Notes: generated by a model not told the origin, from the sequence alone. A DNA stretch of 64,000 nt from Lindgomyces ingoldianus (GCF_010093535.1 NW_022985173.1:936855-1000854), one strand, 5' to 3'. Shown: positions 44,901 to 59,783, counted from the first letter of the stretch. Made by a program: numbers and translations.

Positions 44901-45184
44901 GTTGACAGGCGCTTCAGCCAAGACGGACGCGATGATAGACTTGCCCCGTGGTCTATATCCATCATGCCCCAGTCGCCAGAAGGGGGCCTGCCATTGACCA
45001 CAATGCTGTGCGATTGGAAAGACGTGTTGTCGCTCGTCATCCTCCGTACTATTCGTCGTTGCGGGCGTCCATCATGACTATAGCGGGTCGCAACCGGGAC
45101 GCGGGACGAGGCAGGGCGCGGTATCGGGGAGCTAAAGGACTGGGCCGAGTTTATGGTCGACGACGTATGTACAGCTGAGTGCAT
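41933..45184 (-). CDS. Large disordered fungal protein, possibly Byr4-like cytokinesis regulator
   Basis: A single minus-strand exon gives 1083 aa from ATG 45184; five further codons upstream lack an ATG. Most of the sequence is Ser/Pro/Arg rich and low complexity with many potential phosphosites. A more ordered part near residues 790-900 reads TEDWNDDFDFSDLHEEP, then QSNVLANIGLLREWGLLIEE, LKEQRIRAVALGLLEG and MWEEVDAMIDLADQE. A C-terminal helix is KVPFDTATLRRIVPYVSTLT. The acidic WNDDFDF motif and the LREWGLLIEELK helix recall fungal Byr4/Bfa1 homologues, which with Cdc16 form the GAP that restrains the septation GTPase Spg1. I am unsure of that match. It could equally be an unnamed conserved Pezizomycotina protein. 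Confidence 0.75.
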   Translation of the reverse strand: MHSAVHTSSTINSAQSFSSPIPRPASSRVPVATRYSHDGRPQRRIVRRMTSDNTSFQSHSIVVNGRPPSGDWGMMDIDHGASLSSRPSWLKRLSTISTSQNSSRNSSPGPLSPSVSCSNGSMAFSHDGSTAPMVGKRSPSPMPPNKLVKRSSSVRIPRETPTPSSGSLLPSLRRPATSHQRSATMQHHAALMEMTVENSSTDEPALVGRKDDVQYTQFFTAKVSKEKTLSKRKGSTVNGKSVKRIAPNDKHKPTLLLAKSVTAGADEIDDSSSEAGESVYFVSRPGTPMSITAVISAKADGPSSVENVLSKHGPPAEVDDEPRPRRSFSISDFLSPKQRTTKVPGTKLARKSSRRVSSAPLHTMSNRQSNTAHGESNAFHARRDLTDPILTRREISTSAGQPQRSNSRNGLLDLSSSSPLPALPSHRTVEMAHSTPVSMHQSDIKPSASLSTNHIPPSPTIPQAGGRPSRHSVTPSEQASTLVGSDNEARGVGSGDEDDADLQSETVFDSLRTGATRSTSGARGPRIETIFDESPPSKIKVTGLRDLLPKGTFREQTADGAPGHQAIAEEEESISTPVRTMAPERAINDSPSLPRSHVAPLFPNLIPSSPPDMPKPLSLGTLEWDSRAEDDDVSRWSFDEQEEEDSCGDFPNPPPATHIATPVSLGRHNPRLLGSGSSPKPSTPQHLLVDHSDRDARSSIFDWSEQQPTDKSSGNRTPPRPRTVHGKKDADRRGSRSVGRRAPSGLHARSQSVPVVPDAAGKRSTVVTNKFGTWGVGSKGVTEDWNDDFDFSDLHEEPAAEGAAESQRIDSGTAMFVPKNIQEQQSNVLANIGLLREWGLLIEELKEQRIRAVALGLLEGPNASMWEEVDAMIDLADQEAEHDGIPRLSPPSSPGFDEDAFDDVSGPSPNHGRGRRKSSFLASEDLGTNLAHASHQPNRPRRKSILPPNYGIFGPHSSPTPLTTKRGPPVTPSDPKSPTTRPRKDSEAKARSVIEALQKRRSTHEPVADVQLTPAAKKVPFDTATLRRIVPYVSTLTRKVKEALREAEGLYPSPSTSPKDPPFSKIFQADNDLATQMKLMTVM

Positions 45185-47474
45185 TGGACGCTGGTCCAAC
45201 TCTCGTGCTGAGGTGGCTTTCCTCTTGTTTGAAGCGTGGTCGAGGGGGTTCTCGCGACCAAATGACAGACCAACCGCAGATGCACCAACGACAGTGGCAG
45301 TGGCACAAAGCTGTGGAACGGTGATGCGTCAGTCATTGCACCCGGTGAGACTTAGATGAGAGATATATTGAACCGAGATAGGCAAAGACGCCCGCCGCTC
45401 TCGAAAGGAGAGCGGCGAGGCGTCGAAGCCGCTCAAAACAATAAAAAGGCCGGTCAGGATGCGGCCGCCATGCACAGGAGAAGGAGGAGATGAAGGGGAT
45501 TACCGTTGGAACAGTTTTCATTCTCAATTACAGGACAAGCCGCCAAAAAGGCTCACTCGACGAAGCACTCGTGACAGCGCGGTGGGCATTATGGCATGTC
45601 GAGGAGACAGTATACCATGGGTCGAGGGCTGCAAGGTGGGAGACGGGCAGCGCCGGGGGCTCAATCAAAGCGACCAGATGGACTACTGCATCACAAAGCA
45701 GGCGAGGGGAAGTGGAGAGGGCACCTGTAGCGGGCTGTGGCAGAAGTAGTGGAGGAAGAGGCGGAGGGGAGGAGAAGAAATCCGTCGCTGGCCCTTCGTC
45801 CTTCGAGACTTGGTGCTGCTGGGATCGACATACAGGGCTTCCCAGCACACCAGCTTGGGCTTAGCGAGATTCGCAGCCGATGAATTGGTTTGGCGTAATG
45901 TCAAAACAACAAACCCACATGCACCGAGCCCTCACCACGGCTCTCCCAATTGATCTCTGCATTGAATCCGCTGCTGCCTTGCTGGCCACGCTGCAGCAAT
46001 CTGCACTGGGACGGCCACAGCGTGGTGTACTGCGAGCGTCCTGAGAGTCTAGGCCAGCTGCAGTAATCGGTACCACGTAACAAACTACGACTCTGTTTGA
46101 AATGGCGCCGCCGAGTAACAATCAACAATCATGGACGCAAGAGGCGAGCTAAAGATCCCTCGTCGCTGCCAGTGCTTGCAACCCAAAATAGTCTACCAGA
46201 GCGCGGCGGCACGGCACTTTGCCGGGCAAGCTGGTGATTCGCTTTGGCCATCCAGACGAGGATCGAACTGCTCGCGACTCCCATGCAGCGAGGTGGAGAT
46301 TGTTTGTTGATCACGGCCGCAGAATCAGCCGGTCATCACCGGGCGCGGAGCGCGTGTGTTTTGCAGCATTTACCGCCGCCTCCGGGGCCTTTTCTTTTAG
46401 GCATCTCTGCCTTTAGTAATGCTGCAATCTGCAATCATCCTCAAACATTTGACGGGAGCAGCGTGGAGGGATTCTCGTCAATTCTGCCCAAGATACGGAC
46501 GCCACTCACCAATGGCAGAACTGGAAGTACATTTCCTCGCCCAGCACCCTGGCCGGCCGAAACAGCGAGCACGTCAGCCCCAGAGACGGCGGAGAAGACA
46601 TTGGGACAGAGCGGGACAGGGGAGGAGGGGTTTGTCGGGACTCGGAAGGCCAGGCCAGTAAGGGCCAGTAAACTCTCACACTGGAAACGGATGGCGAGTC
46701 CCTTCAGCCATGCGGCGACGGCGGTGTGGTTGAGATGTCGCCGTCCGCGGTTTTGATATCCTGCTAGCTTGGGCATGTCAAACCTGTGCCGCCAGCCAAG
46801 TTGAGCTGCATCCGATGTCGAGCAGAGCGAAACCCGAGCAGTCTGGTGGCCCAGGCGGTGAGCTGGTGGTTTGAGTTTCATTCCTTTTCGCAGCTCCAGG
46901 CCGCACAGAGGCTGTTGGACAGGCGCTCTGCACGCTGGATGAGGCGATGATGATGTTCGGCGGAGACACAAGGCGCGGCCGCAGATGCGTGCTGCCGGGA
47001 ATCCTGGAGACAATCGTAGTCCATCGCACGGCGCTTATCCGTGTTCGGGAAGAGGGCGGTTCTAGCGCGTCTTCCACCCCAGCCTCTTAGATGCAGGCGT
47101 TGATGACGGCCAGCTCGAACGCGTCGAGACGTCCGGATTGGCAGTTGCGCGTTGGCGGCGGTGATTGGCCCCGAGATCCTCCTGGGAGCGAAACCGCGAC
47201 AATGAACATTGCAAAGGCCTTCCTCGACGAGATTCTAGCGCTTTCATCTTGGGCGGCTGCGGTGCTACCGAGTGCACACTCAGGTAAACGCCCAACCACC
47301 GCCGCACCACGCCGCAAAGGAGGCTGCATCGGGGCGGCAAGCGGCCAAGTGCGGTGCTTAAGCAACCTCGGAGGCGATCGCGGTGCGCCACACATCAAAA
47401 TTGCCTCCAAGCGAGAGCGACTCGTGGGACAAGCAAGGCACTATCCACGCTGCCCGTCCACCACAGCCAGCGCG
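45185..47474. other. Long divergent intergenic region
   Basis: 2.3 kb, GC-rich on the right side, between two divergent genes. Overlapping ORFs up to about 190 codons on both strands have no recognisable motif and biased composition (Arg, Pro, Ser). Probably promoters and long leaders. The frame of the right-hand gene stays open back to about 47091, but conservation starts at 47475. Confidence 0.45.
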
Positions 47475-49980
47475 ATGGAAGCTGAAATCAGAGCTCAAAT
47501 CCCTAACATCGACCCCATCCTGTCTGACTACTCGGTCGGCTACCTGACCCATGCCTCCAATGCATTCACGTCCGACTTGGACCCCAATGCCCCTTCTCCA
47601 CTTGAGGAAGCCGCCGCAACCGTGGCTGCCCTGCTCCTGTCCGCTTCGGGTGACCTATCCAGCCAGAATGAAACAAACATCCAGAATCTCGTCGACAAGT
47701 TCATCTCCCGTTTGAATGCAGCAAATGGAAGTGATGGCAAGCGCCGCCAGATGGCCCCGTCGGCCAAAAAGCTGGATCAGGCAATCCATGTAGGCTCGCA
47801 GAGGAATATATCCTCGACCCTCGGTCTGACCGGCGGCGGTGTTGATCTCGAGTCCGCAAACACTCGCAAAGTCGAGTCTCGAGTCGACCGCAAGAAGCTC
47901 GAGAAAGCCGAACGCAAGCTGCGTGCCAAGCAAGACCGCAAGGTGTTCAAGAACGTCGAGTATGAGGCCTCGAGACTACTCAACCAGCCCGATGAGACGC
48001 AGAGCTATGAAGAGTTCTACATGGCCGTCAACCCTCTACAGCTAGGCTCTGACTCTAGCTCTAAGAGCAAAGACATTAAGATTGATAGCTTCGACATCTC
48101 CATTGCCGGAAAAAGGATATTGACTGATACTGGCCTGACCCTAGCATATAGCCGTCGATACGGTCTCGTAGGTCAGAACGGTATTGGTAAATCTACGTTG
48201 CTTAGGGCTCTCAGTCGCCGAGAAGTTGCAATCCCTACCCACATTTCGATTCTACATGTGGATCAGGAGGTGAGTCAGCCGGAGAAAGTCCTTCAAAGGC
48301 GCGTCTGTTGACCAGATTTCAGATTACCGGAGATGATACCCCGGCTCTCCAAGCAGTCCTTGATGCCGATGTTTGGCGCAAGCATCTCCTAAAGGAACAA
48401 GACGTAGGTTCAATAATTCCGAAAACGAACCCAGCCTAATTACTTACAGAAAATCACCAAAGAGCTGGCGGAGCTCGAGACCGAGCGATCCACTATGGCG
48501 GATACGTCTGCAGATGCCGCGAAGCTGGATGCGCAACGTGAGGGCTTGGATGTCACCCTCAGCGACATCCACGCTAAGTTGTCCGAGATGGAATCTGATA
48601 AGGCTGAATCTCGGGCAGCCAGCATTCTTGCCGGTCTAGGTTTCTCGGCTGAGCGGCAGCAGTTTGCCACGAAGACGTTCTCTGGTGGATGGAGAATGAG
48701 ATTGGCTTTGGCAAGAGCCTTGTTTTGTGAACCTGACTTACTCTTGCTCGATGGTATGTGATTTGACGTCTTTGCTAGATTCGACTAACGTGTGACAGAA
48801 CCGTCCAATATGTTGGACGTCCCATCCATTACATTCTTGTCTAACTACCTCCAAGGCTACCCTAGCACTGTTTTAGTCGTCTCTCACGACAGGGCTTTCC
48901 TTAACGAGGTTGCTACAGACATTATACACCAACACTCGGAGCGGCTAGACTACTACAAGGGTGCCAACTTTGGTGAGTGGTTGAATAGCTACGAACTTCA
49001 GATCGTGCCTGATATGCATAGACTCCTTCTACGCGACGAAAGAGGAACGTCGGAAGACGGCGAAGCGGGAATACGAGAATCAAATGGCCCAACGCGCGCA
49101 TCTACAAGGTTAGTTCATCGAAAATCGCATCTCCATATTGTGGCTGACTTAGTGATCAGCCTTTATCGATAAATTTAGGTACAATGCCGCAAAGTCATCT
49201 GAAGCTCAGTCTAGGATTAAGAAGCTCGAGAAAATGCCGATTTTGCAGGCGCCGGAGGCTGAGTACAGTGTGCACTTCAAGTTTCCAGAAGTGGAAAAGC
49301 TGTCTCCCCCTATCATTCAGATGAGCAATGTTTCGTTCGGCTATAGCAAGGACAATATATTGCTCAAGGGGGTGGATCTCGACGTCCAGCTCGATTCACG
49401 TATCGGTATCGTTGGCCCGAACGGTGCTGGTAAGACGACGGCATTAAAGCTTCTCATCGGCGCCCTCCAACCTACGTCCGGCCTGATATCCCAGAACCCT
49501 CGTCTTAGGATGGGATTCTTTGCACAACACCATGTCGATGCGCTAGACTTAAACGCAAGCGCGGTGGGTTTCATGGCCAAGGAATTTCCGGGGAAGTCGG
49601 ACGAGGAGTACCGCCGCCACCTAGGAGCATTTGGTATCACGGGGATGACGGGACTGCAGAAGATGGAACTCTTATCCGGAGGTCAAAAGTCTCGTGTTGC
49701 ATTTGCATGTTTGTCCCTAACGAACCCTCACATCCTTGTCCTCGACGAACCGTCGAATCACTTGGATATCGAAGCGATGGACGCGCTCTCTGAAGCGCTG
49801 CAGAAGTTCCAGGGCGGAGTTCTCATGGTCAGTCACGACGTCACTATGCTGCAGAACGTTTGCACGAGCTTGTGGGTGTGCGACCACGGTACGATCGAAC
49901 ACTTCGACGGCACGGTGAAGGATTACAAGCGCAGAATCACCGCTCAAGCAAATGAAGCGGGCGTTGTGCAGAAGCACTGA
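47475..49980 (+). CDS. GCN20: Gcn20-type ABC-F ATPase
   Basis: Six exons, 47475-48269, 48323-48403, 48450-48753, 48799-48972, 49022-49108 and 49160-49980, give 753 aa; yeast Gcn20 has 752. This soluble ABC-F ATPase acts with Gcn1 on ribosomes to activate the Gcn2 kinase under amino-acid starvation. The N-terminal Gcn1-binding region is MEAEIRAQIPNIDPILSDYS. ABC1 has Walker A GQNGIGKST, signature FSGGWRMRLALARALF and Walker B LLLLDEPSNMLD. The linker is YATKEERRKTAKREYENQMA. ABC2 has Walker A GPNGAGKTT, signature LSGGQKSRVAFA and Walker B LVLDEPSNHLD. All six exon junctions agree in phase. No membrane segment is present, as expected. Confidence 0.95.
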
Positions 49981-50495
49981 GGGGTAGTGGCAGCGGGAAT
50001 TGGGCAGATAGCGGGCTTACCGATCAAACAGGGCTTTCGTTGATATTGCTGTACAACTGTGACTGGGCCCATGTTATGCGTTGAGATGTGTTCGGAGGCA
50101 TTCACACGCCAAGAATTGTAGAGCCGGGCTGCTCGCGACATGCTGTCTTGCCCTTCGGCTGTACGGGGATATCCTCTGGTGATGTGAATATGCTTCGGTG
50201 TGCTATTCCCCGACCGCGGTCAGGTGAAGGCAGTGAAAGTCTGGTGATGATAGCACGGTGGGAAATGTTGCCTGCAGGTTCGGTATGCGACTGCCCGCTA
50301 GTCCCAGAACGCTTGGACGCAGATGCTTGTCTAGCCCAGCCTCAAGCACTACCAACTTACTTCAGCACCTCATCACACGCCTGAGATCGCCAACATCACC
50401 ACCTCGCCCGCAAGCAAACACGCCCGCCCGTCCATTGCTGATACTCCAATGCTCTCGGCCCGCTCGTGACCTGCCAGCGCCCACGTTCAATTGAC
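49981..50495. other. Intergenic between GCN20 and WHI2 homologue
   Basis: 3' flank of the ABC-F gene and probable promoter or first exon of the next gene, whose start codon I could not place. Confidence 0.4.
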
Positions 50496-52197
50496 CTGAA
50501 CTGCTAGCGCTGCCCCCCTTCATCCAGCTGCTCCTTCCCAACCAGGTCTCACACACAACCGTCACCTTGTCGCGGACGCAGGCTTCCAGTGCAAACGGCT
50601 TGTCCGTCCCAGTCGCTCCTTTGTCTCCCCACGCCAACCATCGCGACGACGACTCCCGCCCGCCTTACTCCGTCACCGCGCCCACCGCCGACCACGCAGT
50701 GCTGACAACTGCCGGCGAATCACCGTACCCCCCTCCCTTCTCCTCCCTCTACTTCTCCCCTGACGACCCTGCCGAGGACCCAAACAAGGCTTGCGATACC
50801 GCCTCGCCAGACGAGTCTCCTCCGGCGTTTGCCCCTGCACCCCCGTTTACCGAGTCTTCATCCTCCGCTGCCGCTGCCGCCGTTGCTGAAACCAAGGCTG
50901 CCCTCCCGCGCGACACCAAGGAAGGATCTAGCAGTAAGGATATCGACGACGGAGAGCCGCCGCCACCATACAGCGAAGGATCAAGCCCGCTCGAATCGTT
51001 CACATACGTCATGGCATCTGCAGGAGGCCCCGCAAGTATTATCACCCAGGTCTCACAACAGAGCGGCGGACCGCCAATAAACACCCTCGGGGGCTCTGAC
51101 GAGAACATCACGTTGGAACTAAGGTAGACAAATTATAGTTGTATCGGCGTAGAGTGCAAGGACTAACAACATATGCAGGGGAACTCGATTCACCCTCTCC
51201 CGAGACGAACTTCTGACCTTGCCTGAATTCGTACTCTTATCTCTATTTCCTAATGGCCTTCTTCCAGACGGCCATATGAACTCGTACCACGATGGTGATG
51301 TGTACCCAGTCGATGTTTGTGCCCCCGATCTCTCCTCCCCTGCCCCTGGCAATATGCGCGCCAATTCCATTCAAATGATCCTCTACCACCTCTCCAACCC
51401 TGCATTATATCTATCTGACAATATCTATTCCTCTCAGTACGACCCTCAATCGCTCCAATACATGCTGGAGTTCTTCCGAAATGTAGCCCAAACCATTCCT
51501 ACCTCGCCCCCGTCCCCAGCCGCAACCCCAGATCATCCTGCCGAAGCGGTACCGATCGAACCAATGCACGGCTCCGCGAGAGACATGCTGCAGGACAGAG
51601 CTGGCATAATCGTCCTCCGGGAAGATCTCGACTTCTATGCCATCCCCCCGCGCCGCGATATCGACCAGCCGGAAATGATCGAGGTCAAGCGAGCTGCTGG
51701 CGAAGCGTTGTTGAAGCAGGATGGAATCTTCTCGGGGTTGCGCAAGAGTGAGGAACCGGGCACCACTGAGCAGCACCTCATCGAGATGTTGACCGCGGGG
51801 TACGAATACTCATTTCCATTTTCTCTACTCCCATGCTGATACCTTGTGCGTAGCGGTTTCAATCACGATGATCGGTGGGGACACCGAGCCGGCGAGCCCA
51901 ACAAGGCCGTGATTTGTAGCATTGCATTAGCAAGGCTGAGGACCGACATCAAAGGCAATGACCTTGCGAACAGCAACGCTGTCGGAATGGCCCAGAAGCT
52001 TCTTCTCTTCTGGAGAAAACCAGCTCGACGATGCTGGTGGGAAGGCGTTGAACTTGAAAACGTGAAAGGCGTGGAAGGGGGGAAACTGAAAGTTTGGATT
52101 CGACGAGTCTGGACGCTCGAAATGGTAAGCACTATGTTCACTTATTCAAATGAAGCGTGGCTGATATCTAAATTAGAGCGTCATCGGGTTACGTTAA
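50496..52197 (+). CDS. WHI2: WHI2-like phosphatase-activating protein (start unresolved)
   Basis: Exons ..-51123, 51179-51799, 51854-52124 and 52177-52197. The last exon encodes only SVIGLR and the stop, and all junctions keep phase. The conserved body reads TRFTLSRDELLTLPEFVLLS, HDGDVYPVDVC, YDPQSLQYMLEFFRN, then DLDFYAIPP, GGFNHDDRWGHRAGEPNKAV and WWEGVELENVKGVEG. This is the BTB-like Whi2 family; in yeast Whi2 works with the phosphatases Psr1/Psr2 in the general stress response and in TORC1 restraint. Before it lies a Ser/Pro/Ala-rich stretch of about 185 residues. No ATG exists in this frame between the TGA at about 50493 and residue MASAGG near 51010, so a spliced first exon upstream is likely. 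The start given here is only the edge of the open frame. Confidence 0.8.
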
Positions 52198-54622
52198 CCG
52201 GTACATTCACATTTCCTTTGTCACCAGCGCGTCTTTTTCAACAAACTCCATATTCCGCATTCTCTTCATCGACAGCTACACAGGCCATCACCATGTCATT
52301 CTTGTCATTTTCCCCTGTATCTTGGAAACAAAAGCCAGGCTCTAAGGGTTCTAGGATGATGAGCGAGTTTCTTCTTCTTTCTGTTTTTGATACCTCATCT
52401 CTTCCCTGTGCTGGATGGATGTTTCGAACCCCTGACTACCAAAGGCAAACGCCCGGTTTTCAATTGCAAGCGGCATTATCATCATGGACGGCGATTATCC
52501 AGCAAAGACTGTTTGATTCTGGAAGAGATTTGTTATAAAGAAGGGTACGGTGGTAGTAGTACATAATTCTGTTGTGCAGTAGACTGAACATATCCTCATG
52601 GCTTGTAGGGCTGTAATACTTGTCGAGCAGTCCTTGGCCGTGGTTATTTTTACTCGATATCTTTCTTCACCCTTGGTTTGTGTCTCTGGGCTCACGGAGC
52701 AACATTACAAATTGTGCAATGCAGTACGTCCTCCAACATACGATGTTCTCAGACCACCTCTCTTCCTTTTCCTTACTCCAAGCCACACACCTGCAAGCCT
52801 ACCCGAATTCTCCACCGGCCCTCGTATTCTTACCACGTTGCATGTTGCATGTTGCACGGCGCGGCGAGCCGCATGCAGATCCGCAAGTCTATGTCGGCAA
52901 CGAACGTTTTCGAACATGCAGTCTCTGAATTTTCTAAAACATGGTATTAGACCCACCTGCATGTAGCAGGATTTAAAAGCAGTATTGACGCCATGCGAGC
53001 GGGCCCTGAGCCAGGGTTAGCATAGGTTAGATGTAAGGGTTGCGGGGATTTAGGGTTGGGATTGGGGTGGGAGGTTTAGGGGAGATGGACTTGGGTATAT
53101 GGAGAGTAAATTGTAGATGGAGTGTAAGGAAGCAGGTAGAAGGAAGAGACTTTATCATCATCACCCATCTCGAAGTTCCGCCTAGCTCCAGAAACAATAC
53201 TAATGGTAAGTTCGGCAAAGTTTGGGAACTATGGTCTCCAGTACTGTCTTGTGGGGCTTGGCACCCCTGCGGACTCGAGCTTTTCTAGACTTTTCCTGCA
53301 CTCACACAATTGTCTGCCAAATGAATACATCATTAAAATTGAGTATTTGAGACTCTTTCTTTATATTCCAAGATACTAGGTAATATGCACATAATCCAGT
53401 TAGGAACAGATATCGAGCCGACCTTCAGATTACTAAGAGGACCAATGACGATTGGACCAGTGTGTATATGTACAGTATAGGGATTCTCAGCATGAAACGA
53501 AGAGTAGCCCGTCGTCCGAGCCTCCAGCAGGCTTCTCGAGTCAAGTCATCAAGCAACCTCATTAACAACGGGTTGAAACAAGATTTACAAAAGTGGGGGT
53601 GCTTAATATGCGACACGAACACAGCAGTTGATCTTTTCTGGTATGCATGGCATATTCTGAAGATATTTTATGCATGGCTCATGGCCATGTTCCTACGCTC
53701 CGAACAAACTATTCACTCCGTGAAGGAAAATATAGGCCAGCTCAGAACTTCCGTATGCAATGATATGAGCTCTAAGAAGCTTGCAGAGAACAAACGCTAC
53801 AAACAAGCCGAGAAATAATTCCAAGGGATGAAGGCGGTGATCGAGAATGGCAATACTGCATAGGTCGGGTGGATATGTGAAGATTGGGAGGTGCTGGGTA
53901 CTTCCCTAATATTTCGTTCAAGGCGCTTGCTGAGCAATGAAATGCGTCTAGAAAATTAAGGAAGAGGCCTCGTGTCATGGTCCATCTTGAAGGCATGGTG
54001 CTCCCTTGAGATGATTCATTCATGCGTCAGATCTATCAATCTGCTCACCAAAATTAGTGACCGACAGCGGGGCACAAAAGTATTGTATGTTGGAGAGCTC
54101 AGATTATACAACTTCAGTCTGCTGACAATTCATACCGGCACCCAAATTCTACGCCGGAGTCCGAAATGCGCAAGGACCAGTGATTCCGAGCGTTGACATC
54201 TGGTCGCTTTGCTGTGTGTTCTCCATGTCAAGAAGTTGGTTGGTTGGTGTTCGGCTTTCAAGGCATATATCAATACTAAACTGTACGACAGAAGCTTATA
54301 GAAGCCATTATGAGCGAGATAGCAAGAGACCCATGGAAACGCAAGATTGTAGGTGGAGACTTGCTCCATGATGAAGAGGGTGTAATTGATGTAGTGAAGC
54401 AGTGGCATCAACGTCTTCGAATCACAACACGCCAAACAGGTCACATCACGAAGGATCTCTTGACATTCATCAAAGCCAAATTTTATTGGCAAAATGCCGA
54501 ATATCTGTTGTAAGTCTTTCCCAAGTATTGCAGGACATTCTCACGAGGAGCACGGGACAAGCAACTCCACCCGAAACAGGCAATTTTGATTACCACATTA
54601 CTAGAGATCGATGAAGTCGCCC
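52198..54622. other. Gene-poor region with unassigned small ORFs
   Basis: 2.4 kb without a recognised gene. Two ORFs could be real but show no known motif. One is 118 codons at 53462-53818, with one hydrophobic helix (VDLFWYAWHILKIFYAWLMA). The other is 67 codons at 54310-54513 (MSEIARDPWKRKIVGGDLL...), and may be a fragment. I would not annotate either as a gene without expression evidence. Confidence 0.4.
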
Positions 54623-55227
54623 CAGGGCTTCCAACGGGCCGTACTACGGTCCGTACAAAGTGAACCGTAACGGTCACGTGTTCAGTACGAACGTACCGAG
54701 TTCGTGAGCCGTACTGTACGTTTAATGATGCCCTAGGTACGGTACGTAGTACAGATTGTATTACCCTTTTAGGAAGTTTGTATAGGGGTTCTAGAGGGGT
54801 ATGAGGGCTCTGGCGAGCAGGAGGCCTGCGGACGCTTAAATCTCTTTCTAAGGGTTTTAATCTATCCATCTGTCTGTTGTCTTAAAAATGCCTATTACAG
54901 ACCATTTTCTATTGCAGAGTTATCTATCCACGCCTCTTGCAGCCTTACATGCCTCATCTAGTCCTATCTGCTCTTGTTACTAGGGAGAACTAGTTAATTA
55001 GACCTTAATCTTGCGTCTCTAGAGACCTATAGTCTTAGCTGTTTTAACTAGAGTACGGCGTACTTTAATTAAATTGTACTACTCGTACAGATCACGTGAG
55101 CCGTAACAGTTACGATACGTACACCTACCTCTCCTCCTCCCTGTCGTACGAACGCACACAAAATCTCACCCGTACAGGCCTCAAAATCGCCCAATCGTAC
55201 AGTACTACGCCTCGTTGGAAGCCCTGG
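54623..55227. mobile_element. GTAC-rich inverted-repeat element (MITE-like)
   Basis: The 14 nt CCAGGGCTTCCAAC at 54623-54636 recur exactly as reverse complement at 55214-55227, and similarity continues inward for about 15 further bases with mismatches. A second pair of arms lies inside: ACGG(C)TCACGTG followed by GTACGA motifs at about 54667-54695 and, inverted, at about 55085-55110. The 605-nt element is packed with GTAC/CGTAC motifs and has no long ORF. A further inverted copy of ACGGGCCGTA (54635-54644) lies outside at 55389-55398, so the element may be nested or longer. No clear target-site duplication was found. It fits a non-autonomous DNA transposon. Confidence 0.65.
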
Positions 55228-58266
<3,039 letters not shown>

Positions 58267-58895
58267 ATTTCTTTTTCTTTCTGTGTATTGGGTCCGGCAG
58301 GTTTCAACACGACGTTATGAATTGGGATGATACCACTTCCAAAAAGTTGATTTGTCTTCAACGGCATATTCAGGGAGCATTTAAAAGATGGTGTGTGGGT
58401 TTTTTCTCTGGTCGGTTCGATCTAAAAGGCGTTGCTAGCATTGTCACCCTCCTTGACCCTTCAACCTTGGTCAAGCATATTCAGTGTTTCTTGTAAGAGT
58501 GCGATTTATATGGGGATATTAGGGGAGTTCAACGATTGAAGTGAGTGGAGGCTGCTGCATTTGATTGCGCAGAACAGAGCGGCTACGTATATAAGTAGTA
58601 ATAGCTCGTCCGTACACGGCGGGGTGAGGAATACATGAGTGGCGGGTTCCACACCTGCCCTGTGAATCATACATGTAGCTCATATGATGGGATGGAACGA
58701 TCCAATTTCACAGCGAAATATCCTCTCAACGTTCTCCTCAACTCTAGCTAGAGGATTAAAATGTCATATGCGCCCTGGTCATGTTCTATGTTATGCAATA
58801 GTATGCTGTATTCATAGTTTATACTTCTTTTCGTAAGACCTCCCTTGCTTCTCCATCCTAATCCCCTAATCCACCAACCCAACACTACTCATTCC
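58267..58895. other. Convergent intergenic
   Basis: 3' flanks of the SAHH gene (+) and the hydrolase gene (-). T-rich; nothing else recognised. Confidence 0.45.
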
Positions 58896-59783
58896 TCATT
58901 CCCCTCCCGGCAACCCTCCCTTCTTCAACCACTCCCCCAAAATCCCATTAAACCTCTCATGTTCAACCATATGCGCAAACGTCCCCCCACCTAGCACCCA
59001 CACTTCGTCAACTCCCTCCCTAACCCCCAACTCCCTCTCCCACGCCTCCGCCCCCGGAATTGCCTCTGTACAAACTACTAACCTCGGTACCGTCCTCTTC
59101 TGCATAAACGCCTTACACGCTTCCGTCTGCCCCATCACACTGTCAAAAATATCGACGATCCCATCAACACATCCAACCAACATCTCTGGTTCGCAACCTA
59201 GCACGCGCCGGATTTGCCATGTTTTAAGCCATGATGGGGTTTGGGGCGTGTACATTAATTTGGAGAAGAAATCTGCTGCAAGGACAGGAATTTGGGCCGG
59301 GGATGAAGAGGAGAGAGAGCGCATGCGGGCGGCCATGAGGGGGAGTGCGGGGGGCACGCCGCTGTAAATGGGGTGGGCGAGGATGAGGGCGCGGATGAGG
59401 GTGGGGTGGGAGATTGTAAGGAGGGAGGCAATCACTGTGCCCATGGAGTGGGCAATTAGGATTACGGGGCCGGTGGATAGGTGGGTGAGCAGGCTAGCAG
59501 CGTCAGAGGCTAGGGCTGAGAGGCTGTATCCTGAGGAAGAGGGAGGGGGAGGGGAAGAGTTGAGTTCTGATGAAGGTGATGATGGGGGTGATGGTGAGGT
59601 GGATCGGCCGTGACCTCGGTGGTCCATGGCAATGACGCGGTATCCGAGGGAAATAAGGAAGGGGATTTGGTAGCTCCAGTCGTGCGAGTCGCAGGCCCAG
59701 CCATGGAGGAAGAGGACGGGTGGTCCAGTCCCTTCTGAGTCGGTGTAGAAGAGGGAAACGTCGGAGTTTTTGTGGAATGGCAT
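58896..59783 (-). CDS. Alpha/beta-hydrolase fold protein
   Basis: An intronless minus-strand frame of 295 aa. The fold is shown by the oxyanion motif VLFLHGWACDSHDW (about residues 24-37), the strand AMDHRGHGRS, and the nucleophile elbow LIAHSMGTVIAS with Ser in A-H-S-M-G. The catalytic His is probably in FAHMVEHERF near the C-terminus, and an acid lies in the preceding strands. A low-complexity Ser/Pro insert (about 60-80) is unusual but lies in a surface loop. Substrate unknown; relatives include esterases, haloperoxidase-like enzymes and epoxide hydrolases. Confidence 0.85.
   Translation of the reverse strand: MPFHKNSDVSLFYTDSEGTGPPVLFLHGWACDSHDWSYQIPFLISLGYRVIAMDHRGHGRSTSPSPPSSPSSELNSSPPPPSSSGYSLSALASDAASLLTHLSTGPVILIAHSMGTVIASLLTISHPTLIRALILAHPIYSGVPPALPLMAARMRSLSSSSPAQIPVLAADFFSKLMYTPQTPSWLKTWQIRRVLGCEPEMLVGCVDGIVDIFDSVMGQTEACKAFMQKRTVPRLVVCTEAIPGAEAWERELGVREGVDEVWVLGGGTFAHMVEHERFNGILGEWLKKGGLPGGE

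Noticed and set aside
46244..47013. Overlapping ORFs of 170 and 190 codons between the two divergent genes
   Set aside because: They lie on opposite strands of GC-rich promoter DNA and show no conserved segment or splice logic.
47091..47474. N-terminal extension of the Gcn20 homologue by 128 codons
   Set aside because: The extension is Arg/Pro/Ser rich and unlike the family; MEAEIRAQIPNIDPILSDYS at 47475 matches the usual start and length.
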